This document shows, piece by piece, positions 39,961 through 49,723 of a stretch of 64,000 nt of DNA (position 1 is its first letter; each line of letters opens with the position of its first letter). The notes under the pieces were generated by a model. The model was given only the letters and a program-made list of their open reading frames with translations. It was not told the DNA's origin and ran no database searches. Position numbers and translations under genes: made by a program. The DNA is from RUG100 sp050953405 (lineage in GTDB: Bacteria; Bacillota; Clostridia; Peptostreptococcales; Anaerovoracaceae): NCBI GenBank assembly GCA_050953405.1, contig JBMNMP010000001.1:620001-684000 (forward strand). The letters run 5' to 3'.

Positions 39961-41379
39961 GGTGTCTGCAATGGCCTCGCGGATCGATTTCCGGGATCGG
40001 AAGCGCCGTGAAAAGTCGATGCCGTAAGTCTCTCCCAGCAGGCGCAGCACCTCGTCGTAGTAGGTGAACATATAATAGCTTCCCTGCAGCCTGATGCACT
40101 GCGAACGCTTCACTGATTCCATGATCTCCCGCGTGTTGATGCGGTCACCTGTATCGCGCTTGATCAGTGAGGTGATCAGAAGGGCCACGTAGCATATGAG
40201 AAAGTGGCTCTGGGCATAGTCCGTCATGATGTCCGGACCGGCGCGGAAAATATTGCGGATGCGGCCGAGGCCGACGTAATGCCGGATGATGTTCTCGTCG
40301 TCCTCGTGCAGCTCGCTGGTGATGAGGACGGTGACTGCGCCCGGCTCGTCGCGATGATAGAAGACGACCTGCTTTTCATATATGATCTTCGTATTGCGCT
40401 CCCTGGGCTTGTCTTCGAGGTTGACAACGCGCGGGTTGGCCCGTGATTTGCAGGTGTAGCTGCCGAAGATCTGATTATAGCCCGCCGGATCTTCGATGAA
40501 GCGGCGCAGTTCCTCATCATAAGCGGCAGCCGGAAGGTGGAGTATGTATCCGTGGCGGGTCACGTTGTGGTGACTGTACCAGACGCCGATATCATCGTTG
40601 AGATCCATTTCGGTAACCGTGATCTGCTTTTTGAAATTCAACTCTTCAAAGCGCTTTGCCATGTAGGGATCCCGGGCTGCAAAGTCGAACTGGCTGGATG
40701 CCGTGTTGAAAGCCAGCGGCAGGTCGCAGGCGTCCTTGTAGAGACCTATGTATCCCTGATGGGCGCCCAGTTCGTAGGAAACGATGTAGTGATAGAGGAT
40801 GCTGTGATCGTTGCCGTAAAGGTCGCTGGTCCTGTCGTACAGGTACTCGGTGAGCCGCGTCTTGTGTCTGGCAAGGTAAGCAAGCATATCCTCTACATCG
40901 TCCATGGTGCACTCGCAGTTTTCCAGCAGGGTGCTGCGGGCCTCGTAGGAAGCGAGAGCCGAGTCCGCACCCAGGAGGTGCATGAATATCAGCATGCGGA
41001 ACACCGAGTTGGCGTTGTAGTTCCCCTGGGAGTGGCGCCTGTGGTTATTGATGAAATCGTGGAGCCCCAGCCGGTGATAGATCACGCTGTACACCAGATA
41101 ACCAAAATTCTGGATGTATTCGGTGCTGGTATCCATGGTTTCCGAAGTGTCTATGGTCAGCTCCCTCATGCAGCGGGGCTCTGCCTTCTGCTGCCTCTCA
41201 TCCTGGAGACGACTCTTGAAATAGGCAACGGGGTCGTCATATTCTTTCTGCAGTTCGTCCAGATATCCCAGTGAGCGGACTGTTCTGGTGCGCGTCGTCT
41301 TTCTTTCGCTGTCATAATATCCCTCTACGATTGAAAGATATATGCGTCCGCTGCGCGTCTTGTTTTTCTTCAAATACAT
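39943..41379 (-). CDS. IS1634-like transposase relative without DDE catalytic residues
   Basis: The uninterrupted 478-residue ORF has the IS1634-type start (YLSIVEGYYDSERKTTRTRTV) and the late HFLICYVALLIT helix. At the positions where catalytic acids are expected it reads LYHYIVSYEL instead of a YYDVT-like strand, ITVTEMDLND instead of a VADRG-like loop, and RIRNIFRAG instead of an EE-x-F type helix. No terminal inverted repeats were found, and it abuts the neighbouring gene. It is probably a domesticated or inactive transposase. ATG 41379 follows GGGAGG. Its role is unknown. Confidence 0.6.
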   Translation of the reverse strand: MYLKKNKTRSGRIYLSIVEGYYDSERKTTRTRTVRSLGYLDELQKEYDDPVAYFKSRLQDERQQKAEPRCMRELTIDTSETMDTSTEYIQNFGYLVYSVIYHRLGLHDFINNHRRHSQGNYNANSVFRMLIFMHLLGADSALASYEARSTLLENCECTMDDVEDMLAYLARHKTRLTEYLYDRTSDLYGNDHSILYHYIVSYELGAHQGYIGLYKDACDLPLAFNTASSQFDFAARDPYMAKRFEELNFKKQITVTEMDLNDDIGVWYSHHNVTRHGYILHLPAAAYDEELRRFIEDPAGYNQIFGSYTCKSRANPRVVNLEDKPRERNTKIIYEKQVVFYHRDEPGAVTVLITSELHEDDENIIRHYVGLGRIRNIFRAGPDIMTDYAQSHFLICYVALLITSLIKRDTGDRINTREIMESVKRSQCIRLQGSYYMFTYYDEVLRLLGETYGIDFSRRFRSRKSIREAIADTKKKRR

Positions 41380-41427
41380 TGTAATCAACCTCCCGACTAG
41401 TTATATTATATTGTGGTTCGCAGTATT

Positions 41428-41448
41428 TCGCAATAGAAATATGACAAA
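41428..41448. repeat. Direct repeat copy 1
   Basis: Exact 21-bp match to 41568-41588, 140 bp away, reading TCGCAATAGAAATATG... It may be a protein-binding site or a relic of a mobile-element end. Confidence 0.6.
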
Positions 41449-41567
41449 CTGTTTCGCGGAAGGACGGGTGCAGGGCTTGTTAAAAAGTTGCAAAATCGGT
41501 TGTTAAATTATCAATTTGTGGTACAAAACGGGAAAATTAGAGGAACGATTTTGCGTTTCGTATGTTG

Positions 41568-41588
41568 TCGCAATAGAAATATGACAAA
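41568..41588. repeat. Direct repeat copy 2
   Basis: Second exact copy of the 21-bp sequence at 41428-41448, closer to the nhaA promoter. Confidence 0.6.
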
Positions 41589-41654
41589 AAATGCGATAAT
41601 TTTTTAACAAAATTAGCAAAGGTGAAAAAATTAACAAAATCCCATGTACTAATT

Positions 41655-41663
41655 TGCTATTAT
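41655..41663 (+). promoter_or_regulatory. nhaA extended -10 promoter
   Basis: TGCTATTAT lies 113 nt before ATG 41777. The long leader has no recognised riboswitch. Confidence 0.45.
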
Positions 41664-41776
41664 AAGGATAACAGGCTTGCTCAAGTTGCTTATTAGATGT
41701 ATCTTGTAGATGAACAGTAAGAGTTGAACTAATTCATATATAGTTGAAAGTTAAATTCTAAGGAAAGGTGAGGAAC

Positions 41777-43024
41777 ATGGAAAACTACTTGAGTGCAGTA
41801 GATATCGGAAGGATAAGGAAAAGAATCAATCTCCTTTCAGGAATAAGAGAGTATTCGGTACCCCTGATAATAGGTGTGCTGGCAGCCCTGATTGCTGCCA
41901 ACCTGCTGCCGGAGACTTACAAATACATAACAACAGAATTTCTCTTCGCGGGAAAGTTCAGTGCATCATGGCTGGTCGAGAATGTATTCATGGTTCTCTT
42001 CTTTGGAACAGCCGGGATCGAGATCGTTAAATCTCTGTCACCCGGCGGAGCACTGAACCCGATCAAGAAGGCAGTGACTCCACTCATGGCGACTGTAGGC
42101 GGAGTACTCGGCCCGATAGCTGTATTCTTCATCCTGAACTCTGTTTTCGGAAACGGCGAGTTCAGCAACGGATGGGGCGTATGCACAGCAACAGACATCG
42201 CACTGGCATGGCTGATAGCCAAAGTGGTCTTCGGCGCAAAGCACCCGGCGGTAAGCTTCCTGCTCCTGCTGGCTGTAGCCGATGACGGTATCGGACTTGG
42301 AATCATAGCTGTATTCTATCCGACACCGGGAAAACCGGTGAGACCGGTATTCCTTCTGCTGGTACTGGCGGGAATGGCTGTAGCTTATCTGCTGAATAAA
42401 AAGGGAGTCAGATCCTTCTGGCCGTACGTGATCGGCGGCGGGATCCTCAGCTGGATGGGCCTGTTCATGACAGGCGTCAGCCCGGCACTGGCTCTGATAG
42501 CAATAATTCCTTTCATGCCGAGAGGAAAGATAAATCCTGAGGAACGTCTGCAGCACTTCGAGGATGCACCGCAGAACTCGACTCTGGCAAAGTTCGAAAA
42601 GAAAGTCGGCCCGATAGTTGATTACGGCCTCTTCTTCTTCGGATTCTGCATGGCGGGCTTACAGATGACATCGATATCCAGCCTGACACTGATCGTGATG
42701 TTCTCCCTCTTCATCGGCAAGACCGTTGGTATATCTTCTTTCGCCTGCCTCTTTGGAAAGGGACTGAAGTTCGGACTTCCAAAGGGAATGGATGTCAAAG
42801 ATGTGATCGTGGCCGGCATGGTCGGCGGCATAGGCCTCACAGTAGCTCTGTTCGTAAGCCAGTCCGCATTCATCGATCCTGCACTGCAGGGCGCGGCCAA
42901 GATGGGCGCACTGCTGAGCATCCTGTCAGGACTGATAGCAATCGCAGTTCGCAGAGCTATGAAGGCAGCGGCAGCCGGCAGGGCAGCAGCTGAAGAAGAC
43001 GAAGCTGAAGGCGAGGTCGCTTAG
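41777..43024 (+). CDS. nhaA: Na+/H+ antiporter NhaA
   Basis: The 415-residue membrane protein has the NhaA pattern: TEFLFAGKFSASWLVENVFM, then CTATDIALAWLIAKVVFG with the T/D/D motif of the sodium site, LLLLAVADDGIGLGIIAVFYP with the two key aspartates (about 160-161), and a later GKTVGISSFACLFGKGLKFG. It exchanges Na+ or Li+ for protons across the inner membrane. ATG 41777 is preferred, with GGTGAGG just upstream; GTG 41768 overlaps that site. A strong terminator follows. Confidence 0.92.
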   Translation: MENYLSAVDIGRIRKRINLLSGIREYSVPLIIGVLAALIAANLLPETYKYITTEFLFAGKFSASWLVENVFMVLFFGTAGIEIVKSLSPGGALNPIKKAVTPLMATVGGVLGPIAVFFILNSVFGNGEFSNGWGVCTATDIALAWLIAKVVFGAKHPAVSFLLLLAVADDGIGLGIIAVFYPTPGKPVRPVFLLLVLAGMAVAYLLNKKGVRSFWPYVIGGGILSWMGLFMTGVSPALALIAIIPFMPRGKINPEERLQHFEDAPQNSTLAKFEKKVGPIVDYGLFFFGFCMAGLQMTSISSLTLIVMFSLFIGKTVGISSFACLFGKGLKFGLPKGMDVKDVIVAGMVGGIGLTVALFVSQSAFIDPALQGAAKMGALLSILSGLIAIAVRRAMKAAAAGRAAAEEDEAEGEVA

Positions 43025-43110
43025 TCTGCATCAGGCTTGATCAAATGGAAACAGAAATAAAAGAGACAATAGAAATGATATGGCGGATTCCGGAGTGATA
43101 ACCGGATCAG

Positions 43111-43155
43111 AGCCGCAGCACCGGGTAAGCAGCGACCCGGAGCTGCGGCTTTTTG
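43111..43155 (+). terminator. nhaA terminator
   Basis: Nested stems AGCCGCAGC / GCTGCGGCT and CCGGGT / ACCCGG, followed by TTTTTG. Confidence 0.85.
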
Positions 43156-43196
43156 TATGCAGCGCCGGTGAGTGCGCGAAACGTAAAAAAGAACGC

Positions 43197-43224
43197 TTGT
43201 TTGTGAAACTGCGGCATGCTATAA
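43197..43224 (+). promoter_or_regulatory. sbcD promoter
   Basis: -35 TTGTTG (43197-43202), 16-bp spacer, extended -10 TGCTATAAT (TATAAT 43219-43224). The start is 23 nt downstream. Confidence 0.6.
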
Positions 43225-43246
43225 TTATTGCAAAGAGAGGTGACCA

Positions 43247-44383
43247 ATGAAATTCATACATCTGTCGGACCTCCATCTGGGAAAGCGTGTAAACGGCTTC
43301 TCGCTCATGGAGGACCAGAAATATATACTGGACCAAATAATGGATATCCTGGATCGCGAGGGGCCAGATGCAGTTGTGATCGCAGGGGATGTCTACGACA
43401 AACCCGTCCCCCCGGCGGAGGCGGTGCGGCTGTTCGATGACTTCCTCTGCAGGCTGGCTGCGCGGAGCCTTCAGATCCTGGTGATCAGCGGGAACCACGA
43501 TTCCCCGGAGAGGATAGCATTCGGATCACGTCTGATGGAAGCGAGCGGCGTGCACATGTCGCCGGCATACAGGGGAGTGACCGAACCGGTGGTGCTTTCC
43601 GATGAGGATGGGGAAGTGGCCTTTTATCTGCTCCCGTTCATCAAACCGGCACATGTGCGTCCTTTCTGCGAAGGTGAAGAGATAGACAGCTATACCGACG
43701 CTGTGAGGGCTGCAGTAGACCGCATGCATATAGATACCGGGTGCAGAAACGTGATAGTGACCCATCAACTGGTGACCGGAGCCTGGCGTTCGGAATCAGA
43801 GGAGATCTCCATCGGAGGCAGTGACAATGTTGATGCTGATGTTTTTGCTGACTTTGATTATGTTGCCCTCGGTCATCTGCACGGAGCGCAGACGGTCGCC
43901 GGGGAAACAGTGAGATACTGCGGCACGCCGCTGGCTTACTCCTTCTCTGAGGCCTCGCAGAAAAAGTCGCTAACAGTTGTAGACATGAAAAAGAAAGGCG
44001 ATCTTGAGGTACGCACAGTGCCCCTGGTACCCCTGCGCGCCATGCGCGAAATCAAGGGCAGCTATATGGAACTGACAGCCAGGGAAAACTACGAGGGCAC
44101 GGCAACCGATGATTATGTACATGTGACCCTAACGGATGAAATGGATGTCCCCGACGCAGTACAAAAGCTGCGCATCATATACCCGAACCTGATGCGTCTT
44201 GATTACGACAACGTGCGCACCAGAGCGGTGACCGTGATCGATGAGGGCGGTGACGTCGATAATAAGGGACCTCTGGAGCTCTTTGCAGAGCTGTTTGAAA
44301 AGCAGAACGGTGCCCCGATGACGCAGGAACAGTCGCAGCTGGCATCTGATATTGCACAGGAAATATGGGGAGATGAACGATGA
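43247..44383 (+). CDS. sbcD: Exonuclease SbcCD subunit D (Mre11-like)
   Basis: The 378-residue nuclease has the calcineurin-like metallophosphoesterase motifs in order: MKFIHLSDLHLGKR, VIAGDVYDKPVPP (about 44), ISGNHDSPERI (about 83), IVTHQLVTG (about 167) and YVALGHLHGAQ (about 205). Together with SbcC it cleaves hairpins and DNA ends during repair. The start overlaps nothing upstream and has GAGGTGA. The sbcC start overlaps its stop by 4 nt (ATGA). Confidence 0.95.
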   Translation: MKFIHLSDLHLGKRVNGFSLMEDQKYILDQIMDILDREGPDAVVIAGDVYDKPVPPAEAVRLFDDFLCRLAARSLQILVISGNHDSPERIAFGSRLMEASGVHMSPAYRGVTEPVVLSDEDGEVAFYLLPFIKPAHVRPFCEGEEIDSYTDAVRAAVDRMHIDTGCRNVIVTHQLVTGAWRSESEEISIGGSDNVDADVFADFDYVALGHLHGAQTVAGETVRYCGTPLAYSFSEASQKKSLTVVDMKKKGDLEVRTVPLVPLRAMREIKGSYMELTARENYEGTATDDYVHVTLTDEMDVPDAVQKLRIIYPNLMRLDYDNVRTRAVTVIDEGGDVDNKGPLELFAELFEKQNGAPMTQEQSQLASDIAQEIWGDER

Positions 44384-47145
44384 GACCGGAAAAACTGACT
44401 ATATCCGCCTTCGGGCCGTATGCCGGAGAAATGGAACTGGATATGAGCCTGCTCGGAAAGCAGGGATTATATCTCATCAGCGGCGACACCGGAGCGGGCA
44501 AGACCACGATATTCGACGCCATAACCTTTGCGCTCTACGGACAGGCCAGCGGTGACGAGCGGCAGCCCTCAATGATGCGTTCCAAATACGCCGACCCGGG
44601 CACCCGCACCTTTGTGGAGCTGGAATTCTCATATGCGGGAAAGCTCTACAGGATCCGCAGGAATCCGGAGTATGAGAGGAAAGCGCTCAAAGGCCACGGC
44701 ATGGCAAAGCAGCGTGCGGAGGTGGAGCTGACGCTGCCCGATGGCAGTGTGGTCACCAGGAGAGGAGAAGTGGATAAAGCTGTCGAGGATATACTGGGTG
44801 TGGATCGCGATCAGTTCTCTCAGATAGCCATGATCGCCCAGGGTGATTTCCTGAAGCTTCTGGTCGCTCCGACTGAAGAACGCAGAGAAATATTCAGCAG
44901 GGTATTCCGCACCAGCGATTTCCAGCGCTTCCAGAAGAGGCTGCAGGACGAAGCTGCGCGTCTTCGCAGGGAATACGAAAAAGACAAAAATAGTATTCGG
45001 CAGTATATAGAGGGCCTCCGGTGTGATGAGGATGATCCTCTGGCGCCGCAGTTAGAGGCCGCAGCCAGAGGTGAGATGCCTGTCGGCGAGCTCCTGAAGC
45101 TGGGGGAAGAGATACTGGAAAAAGACCGCGCCAGAGCGCAGGACCTGGAAGAAAAAATCGATGTCGGCGACAGAAAACTGGGAGAAATCAATGCCAGGCT
45201 GGGTGCCGCCGGGGAACAGGAAAAGCTGCGGCGCTCTCTTGTGGACACCGAAGGCGAACTGAAACAATGGCGGCAGCGGCTCGAGGAGAAGGAGCTGCTG
45301 TTCGAGGAAGAGAAGAGAAAGCAGCCGCGGGTGGAAGAACTGCAGGACAGAATCGCCGCAGGAATGACGGGGCTGGATGAGTATGACCGGCTCGATGAAT
45401 TGAAAGAGGCGGCCGCTCTTGCAGGTGCCCGGAAAGGGGAAAAAGAAAAGGCTCTGAACGCGTCTGCCTCAAAACTGGAGCAGGCCGAGGCGTCGGTCAG
45501 GGCAATAAAGAATGAACTCGAGCAGCTGGCGGGAGCCGGCGAGCAGAGAGAAAAAATATCTGCGCAATTAGCCGAAGTGCAGAGGAAAGCTGAGCGGCTG
45601 ACGAGTCTTGCAGACAGGCTGGACAGGTTTGACTCGCTGAAACAGCAGCTTGAGGAGGCACAGGAAAAATATCGCCGGGCGAGCGCAGAGGCACAGGGAA
45701 AAAGCAAAAAATACGACCGTATGAACAAGGCTTTCCTGGACGGACAGGCGGGTATCCTGGCAGGGGAGCTGACAGACGGGGAGCCGTGCCCGGTCTGCGG
45801 AGCCACGGATCATCCGCATCCGGCAGTATTGCAGCAGGAGGTGCCGCAGGAGGCGGAGCTGGAAAAAGCCAGAACCGAAAAGGACAAAGCCGAAGAGGCT
45901 TCTGGAAATGCCAGCGTCAAGGCCGGCGAGCTGAACGGCAGTTACCGCTCGGAAAGCGCAGCCCTGGAAAAAGAGGAAGCCGAATTGCTGGGGAATGCGG
46001 ATACCGGCCGGGCTGAAGATCTTCTGTGCATAGAGCAGCAACGCTGCCGGGAGGAGATCGGCCGCTTCAAAGACGACATATCCTGGGAAGAAGAGAATGT
46101 GAAGAGGAAGGCGGAGCTGCAGGAGAGCCTGCCTCGTGAAGAAAAAGCGGTAAGGGATCTGCGTGAGGAAATAAGTGATCTCGAAAAAGAAATCGCAGCT
46201 TTGGGCAGCAGCGAGGATGAAAAACGCGCTACTGCGGAAAAGATGGCAGCCGGACTGGAATTTGACGGACGGGCAGAGGCTGAGAAAAAGATACGCGAGA
46301 TGAAGGCTGAAAAGAAGGCCCTGGAAGATGCCCGCCTCAAGGCGGAAGAGAGCCTGAAAGAATCACGGAGCGAGGTCGACAGGCTGAACGGCAGCCTTAC
46401 CGAACTGCAGGGGCAGATCGACAAGGCAGAGCCGGTGGATCGTGAAGCGGAAGAGCGGTCACTGAGCGAGATAACCGAAGCTAAAAGGGCATATGATACA
46501 GAGCGCAAGTCGCTGCAGACGCGCAATGATACCAACGGGGATGCGCTTAATAATATCCGCAAAAAATCCAGGGAGATGGATGCAAAGGAACACATACTGA
46601 AGGTCGCTGAAAGTCTCGCGGATACTGCCAGCGGGCAGATATCAGGTAAAGCCAAGATAAATCTGGAGACCTATGTACAGATGACGTATTTCGACCGCAT
46701 CATACGACGGGCGAACATCCGCCTGATGGTCATGAGCGGCGGCCAGTACGAGCTGGTGCGGCGTCAGGAGGCTGAAAACAAGAGGAGTCAGAGCGGCCTC
46801 GACCTCGATGTGATCGATCATTACAACGGGAGCGAGCGCAGCGTCAAGAGCCTCTCCGGCGGGGAATCCTTCAAGGCGTCGCTGTCGCTGGCACTGGGAC
46901 TTTCAGACGAGATCCAGTCCAGCGCCGGAGGCATCCAGCTGGACACCATGTTCGTTGATGAAGGATTCGGCACTCTGGACGAGGAGTCGCTGTCGCAGGC
47001 CATGAGAGCTCTGGCCGGCCTGGCGCAGGGGAACCGCCTGGTGGGCATAATCTCACACGTAGATGAGTTGAAGGAGAAGATAGACAAGCAGATAGTGGTC
47101 ACCAAAGACAAGCAGGGCGGCAGCCGGGCTGAGATAAAAGTGTGA
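44380..47145 (+). CDS. sbcC: Exonuclease SbcCD subunit C (Rad50-like ATPase)
   Basis: The 921-residue protein has the N-terminal P-loop SGDTGAGKTTIFDAI (about residue 28), two long coiled-coil arms, a zinc hook in the middle (CPVCGATDHPH, about 470), and the C-terminal signature SLSGGESFKASLSLALGL and Walker B FVDEGFGTLDEESL. It is the ATPase partner of SbcD. The arms are predicted coiled coil with many Glu/Lys/Arg. Translation coupled to sbcD; bidirectional terminator at the end. Confidence 0.95.
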   Translation: MRPEKLTISAFGPYAGEMELDMSLLGKQGLYLISGDTGAGKTTIFDAITFALYGQASGDERQPSMMRSKYADPGTRTFVELEFSYAGKLYRIRRNPEYERKALKGHGMAKQRAEVELTLPDGSVVTRRGEVDKAVEDILGVDRDQFSQIAMIAQGDFLKLLVAPTEERREIFSRVFRTSDFQRFQKRLQDEAARLRREYEKDKNSIRQYIEGLRCDEDDPLAPQLEAAARGEMPVGELLKLGEEILEKDRARAQDLEEKIDVGDRKLGEINARLGAAGEQEKLRRSLVDTEGELKQWRQRLEEKELLFEEEKRKQPRVEELQDRIAAGMTGLDEYDRLDELKEAAALAGARKGEKEKALNASASKLEQAEASVRAIKNELEQLAGAGEQREKISAQLAEVQRKAERLTSLADRLDRFDSLKQQLEEAQEKYRRASAEAQGKSKKYDRMNKAFLDGQAGILAGELTDGEPCPVCGATDHPHPAVLQQEVPQEAELEKARTEKDKAEEASGNASVKAGELNGSYRSESAALEKEEAELLGNADTGRAEDLLCIEQQRCREEIGRFKDDISWEEENVKRKAELQESLPREEKAVRDLREEISDLEKEIAALGSSEDEKRATAEKMAAGLEFDGRAEAEKKIREMKAEKKALEDARLKAEESLKESRSEVDRLNGSLTELQGQIDKAEPVDREAEERSLSEITEAKRAYDTERKSLQTRNDTNGDALNNIRKKSREMDAKEHILKVAESLADTASGQISGKAKINLETYVQMTYFDRIIRRANIRLMVMSGGQYELVRRQEAENKRSQSGLDLDVIDHYNGSERSVKSLSGGESFKASLSLALGLSDEIQSSAGGIQLDTMFVDEGFGTLDEESLSQAMRALAGLAQGNRLVGIISHVDELKEKIDKQIVVTKDKQGGSRAEIKV

Positions 47146-47170
47146 AGCGGCTTTTCGTATAGAAAATCAA

Positions 47171-47208
47171 AAAGACCGCTGCGGGGACATGCCCGGCAGC
47201 GGCCTTTT
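47171..47208. terminator. Bidirectional terminator between sbcC and glgP
   Basis: GACCGCTGC pairs with GCAGCGGCC (one mismatch) with an inner GGGG/CCC pair. T-rich run on the plus side and AAAAAG on the minus side. Confidence 0.75.
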
Positions 47209-47217
47209 ACTTTCAGT

Positions 47218-49704
47218 TCAGCGATCCAGCTTCTTTTCAAATATTGGTTTTGTGTGCCAGCATCTGTCGGCGTAGCCCTGTATGCTGTTGTCGGCAGCGA
47301 ATCTGGCTGCCTTTGCGATGTTCTCGATACTCATGCTGTTCCAGCGGTCGCGGTCCTCATAGGCCGCCTGGATATCATCGTGAGCACGGCAGTAATCGTG
47401 GAAATCATAGAGGCACATATACGGGTCGGCGATACTATATGACGGCTGCAGCAGGTAGTCCTTGAGGTTCTGGAAACTCTTGCCTGCAAAGCCCTGACCG
47501 ATCCTGTCAATAACGGCTTTGAGGACCGGATCGCGGTCGTATAACGCGTGCGCGTCGTAGCCGTTGCGCAGATTCTCCTGGACTTCACTCTCCGTCTGCC
47601 CGAAAATAAATATGCTGTCCGGACCGACTGCTTCGCGGATCTCTACATTGGCGCCATCGAGTGTGCCGATGGTCACTGCTCCGTTGATCATCATCTTCAT
47701 GTTGCCGGTGCCGCTCGCTTCTTTGCCCGCCAGAGAGATCTGCTCCGAGATCTCGGCAGCCGGCATCAGGTGCTCCGCCATGGAAACGCTGTAGTTCTCA
47801 AGGAAGATCACGCGCAGCTTTGATGAGATGCGGGGATCTTTGTCTATCTCCTCACCGAGTTTCACTATCAGTTGTATGATGTACTTGGCCAGATAGTAGC
47901 TGGGTGCAGACTTGGCTGCAAACAGGTATGTTTCCGGGCGCATCTCTTTGTCAGGATTTGCTTTCAGCTCCAGATAGCGGGAGATGATCCTCATGGCGTT
48001 CATCAGCTGGCGTTTGTATTCGTGCAGCCGCTTGGCCTGGACGATGAATATGGAATCCGGGTCGGGGGGCGTGCCGCCTGCAGCCTTGATGCGGTTGGAT
48101 AATCTCACCTTGTTGTCGTGTTTTATTTCCTGGAGGCGTTCGCAGACCGACTGATCATCGCGAAAGCGGAAGAAATCCTCCAGCCTCTCATAGTGTGTCC
48201 TGTAGTCGGGACCGATGCAGTCGTCGATCAGCGAGGCCAGCTTTGGATTTGACTGGCATAGCCACCTGCGGTAAGCGATACCGTTGGTCACGTTGGTGAA
48301 CCTGTCCGGGAAGGCAAGGAAGTAGTCGTGGAAAAGATCGTCGCGCAGTATCCTCGAGTGGAGCTCGGAAACGCCGTTGACCATGTGCGATCCGATGACG
48401 GACAGATTGGCCATGCGCACCTGGTTATCGCCCAGCGGTACGATGTAATTGATCTTGCCTTCATCGCCGGGGAACTTTTTCTCCATGTCGGCGCGGAAAC
48501 GCCTGTCGATCTCGGTTATAATAGAAAATATGCGCGGCAGCATGGAGCGGACCATATCCACATTCCATTTTTCCAGGGCTTCCGCGAGCACCGTGTGGTT
48601 GGTGTAGGAAACCGTCTGCGTCACCCGCTCCCAGGCATAATCCCAGTCACAGCCGTAATCGTCTATGAATATGCGCATCAGCTCCGGGATGCACAGCGCC
48701 GGGTGGGTGTCGTTGATGTGGATGACAGTCTTCTCGGCGAAGTTGTCGAGAGTGCTGTACATGCGGTAATGGTCGCGCACTATATTCTGGCAGGAAGCGG
48801 ACACCATCAGATACTGCTGCTTGAGCCGCAGTTCTTTTCCCTCTTCGATGTTGTCGGCCGGATAGAGCACCTTGGTTATCAGCTCGGCCCTGTTGTTCTG
48901 CTGAGCCGCTTTGGTGAAGTCACCGCTGTTGAAGGAAGCCATGTCAAAGCCGTCCGAATCCATGGCGCGCCAGAGGCGCAGCTTACATACATCTTCGCTG
49001 TCGGTGCCGGATACGAACATATCGTAAGGGATCGCATCGACGGTCTGCGCATTTTCCTGCGAATAGTGCAGCCCCTTTTCGTCCCAGTATTCATTGTAAT
49101 CTCCGTAAAAGCTTACCTGGAAGGCATCATCGCTGACCGCATTGAGCCACACATGGCCTCCGGGCAGCCAGTTGTCCGGCAGCTCGGCCTGCCAGCCGTC
49201 GACGATCTTCTGCTTGAAAAGCCCGTATTCGTAGCGCAGGCAGAATCCCGTGGCATCGTAGTTGTTGGTCGCCATGGTGTCCAGAAAGCAGGCCGCCAGT
49301 CTTCCGAGGCCGCCGTTGCCGAGACCGGCATCCGGCTCCTGATCGAAGAGCTCTTCCATGGTAAATCCCTTCTGCTGCACGATCTTTTCGACGAGATCGG
49401 TTTCCCCCAGATTGTAAAGGTTGTTTTTGAGAGACTGTCCCATGAGGAATTCCATGCAAATGTAGTAAATTTTCTTTTTGCCGGACTCCGTCTTCTCTAT
49501 CTCATTTTTCTTCTTGCTGAAAGCGTAATACTTTTCGTAGAGCTGGTTGTTGATGACCCTGGCGATTCCCTTGTAAAGGTCCTTGATAGTCGCCTGCTCG
49601 AAAGTAGTGTGCAGCGTGGTTTCCAGGTAGATCTCCAGGTCTTCACGCAGCGTGCGCCTTTCCCTGCGCGTTATCTTTCTGTTTTTCTTATTCCTCGATG
49701 ACAT
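47218..49704 (-). CDS. glgP: Glycogen (alpha-glucan) phosphorylase
   Basis: The 828-residue PLP enzyme releases glucose 1-phosphate from glycogen. Order: YYICMEFLMGQSLKNNLYNLG near the N-terminus, GLGNGGLGRLAACFLDTMAT (about 132), HINDTHPALCIPELMR (about 340), IFIVQAKRLHEYKRQLMN (about 558) and the cofactor lysine region ISLAGKEASGTGNMKMMING (about 660). Strong AAGGGGGT ribosome site. It is the second gene of a leftward operon, 19 nt after glgA. Removal of glucosyl units supplies the Pgm downstream. Confidence 0.95.
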   Translation of the reverse strand: MSSRNKKNRKITRRERRTLREDLEIYLETTLHTTFEQATIKDLYKGIARVINNQLYEKYYAFSKKKNEIEKTESGKKKIYYICMEFLMGQSLKNNLYNLGETDLVEKIVQQKGFTMEELFDQEPDAGLGNGGLGRLAACFLDTMATNNYDATGFCLRYEYGLFKQKIVDGWQAELPDNWLPGGHVWLNAVSDDAFQVSFYGDYNEYWDEKGLHYSQENAQTVDAIPYDMFVSGTDSEDVCKLRLWRAMDSDGFDMASFNSGDFTKAAQQNNRAELITKVLYPADNIEEGKELRLKQQYLMVSASCQNIVRDHYRMYSTLDNFAEKTVIHINDTHPALCIPELMRIFIDDYGCDWDYAWERVTQTVSYTNHTVLAEALEKWNVDMVRSMLPRIFSIITEIDRRFRADMEKKFPGDEGKINYIVPLGDNQVRMANLSVIGSHMVNGVSELHSRILRDDLFHDYFLAFPDRFTNVTNGIAYRRWLCQSNPKLASLIDDCIGPDYRTHYERLEDFFRFRDDQSVCERLQEIKHDNKVRLSNRIKAAGGTPPDPDSIFIVQAKRLHEYKRQLMNAMRIISRYLELKANPDKEMRPETYLFAAKSAPSYYLAKYIIQLIVKLGEEIDKDPRISSKLRVIFLENYSVSMAEHLMPAAEISEQISLAGKEASGTGNMKMMINGAVTIGTLDGANVEIREAVGPDSIFIFGQTESEVQENLRNGYDAHALYDRDPVLKAVIDRIGQGFAGKSFQNLKDYLLQPSYSIADPYMCLYDFHDYCRAHDDIQAAYEDRDRWNSMSIENIAKAARFAADNSIQGYADRCWHTKPIFEKKLDR

Positions 49705-49723
49705 TAAGTTACCCCCTTAAATC

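Larger units (their letters stand above)
41380..41776. other. 397-bp intergenic region, transposase relative / nhaA, AT-rich
   Basis: It contains two direct copies of a 21-bp sequence (TCGCAATAGAAATATG...) at 41428-41448 and 41568-41588, the nhaA promoter, and several T/A runs. No RNA gene or ORF was recognised. Confidence 0.4.

Noticed and set aside
44820..45806. Ser-rich minus-strand frame in sbcC
   Set aside because: Typical antisense product of a Glu/Lys/Arg-rich coiled coil, not a gene.
48328..49701. 457-codon open frame opposite glgP
   Set aside because: It is the antisense shadow of the phosphorylase gene; glgP has clear family motifs and a ribosome site.
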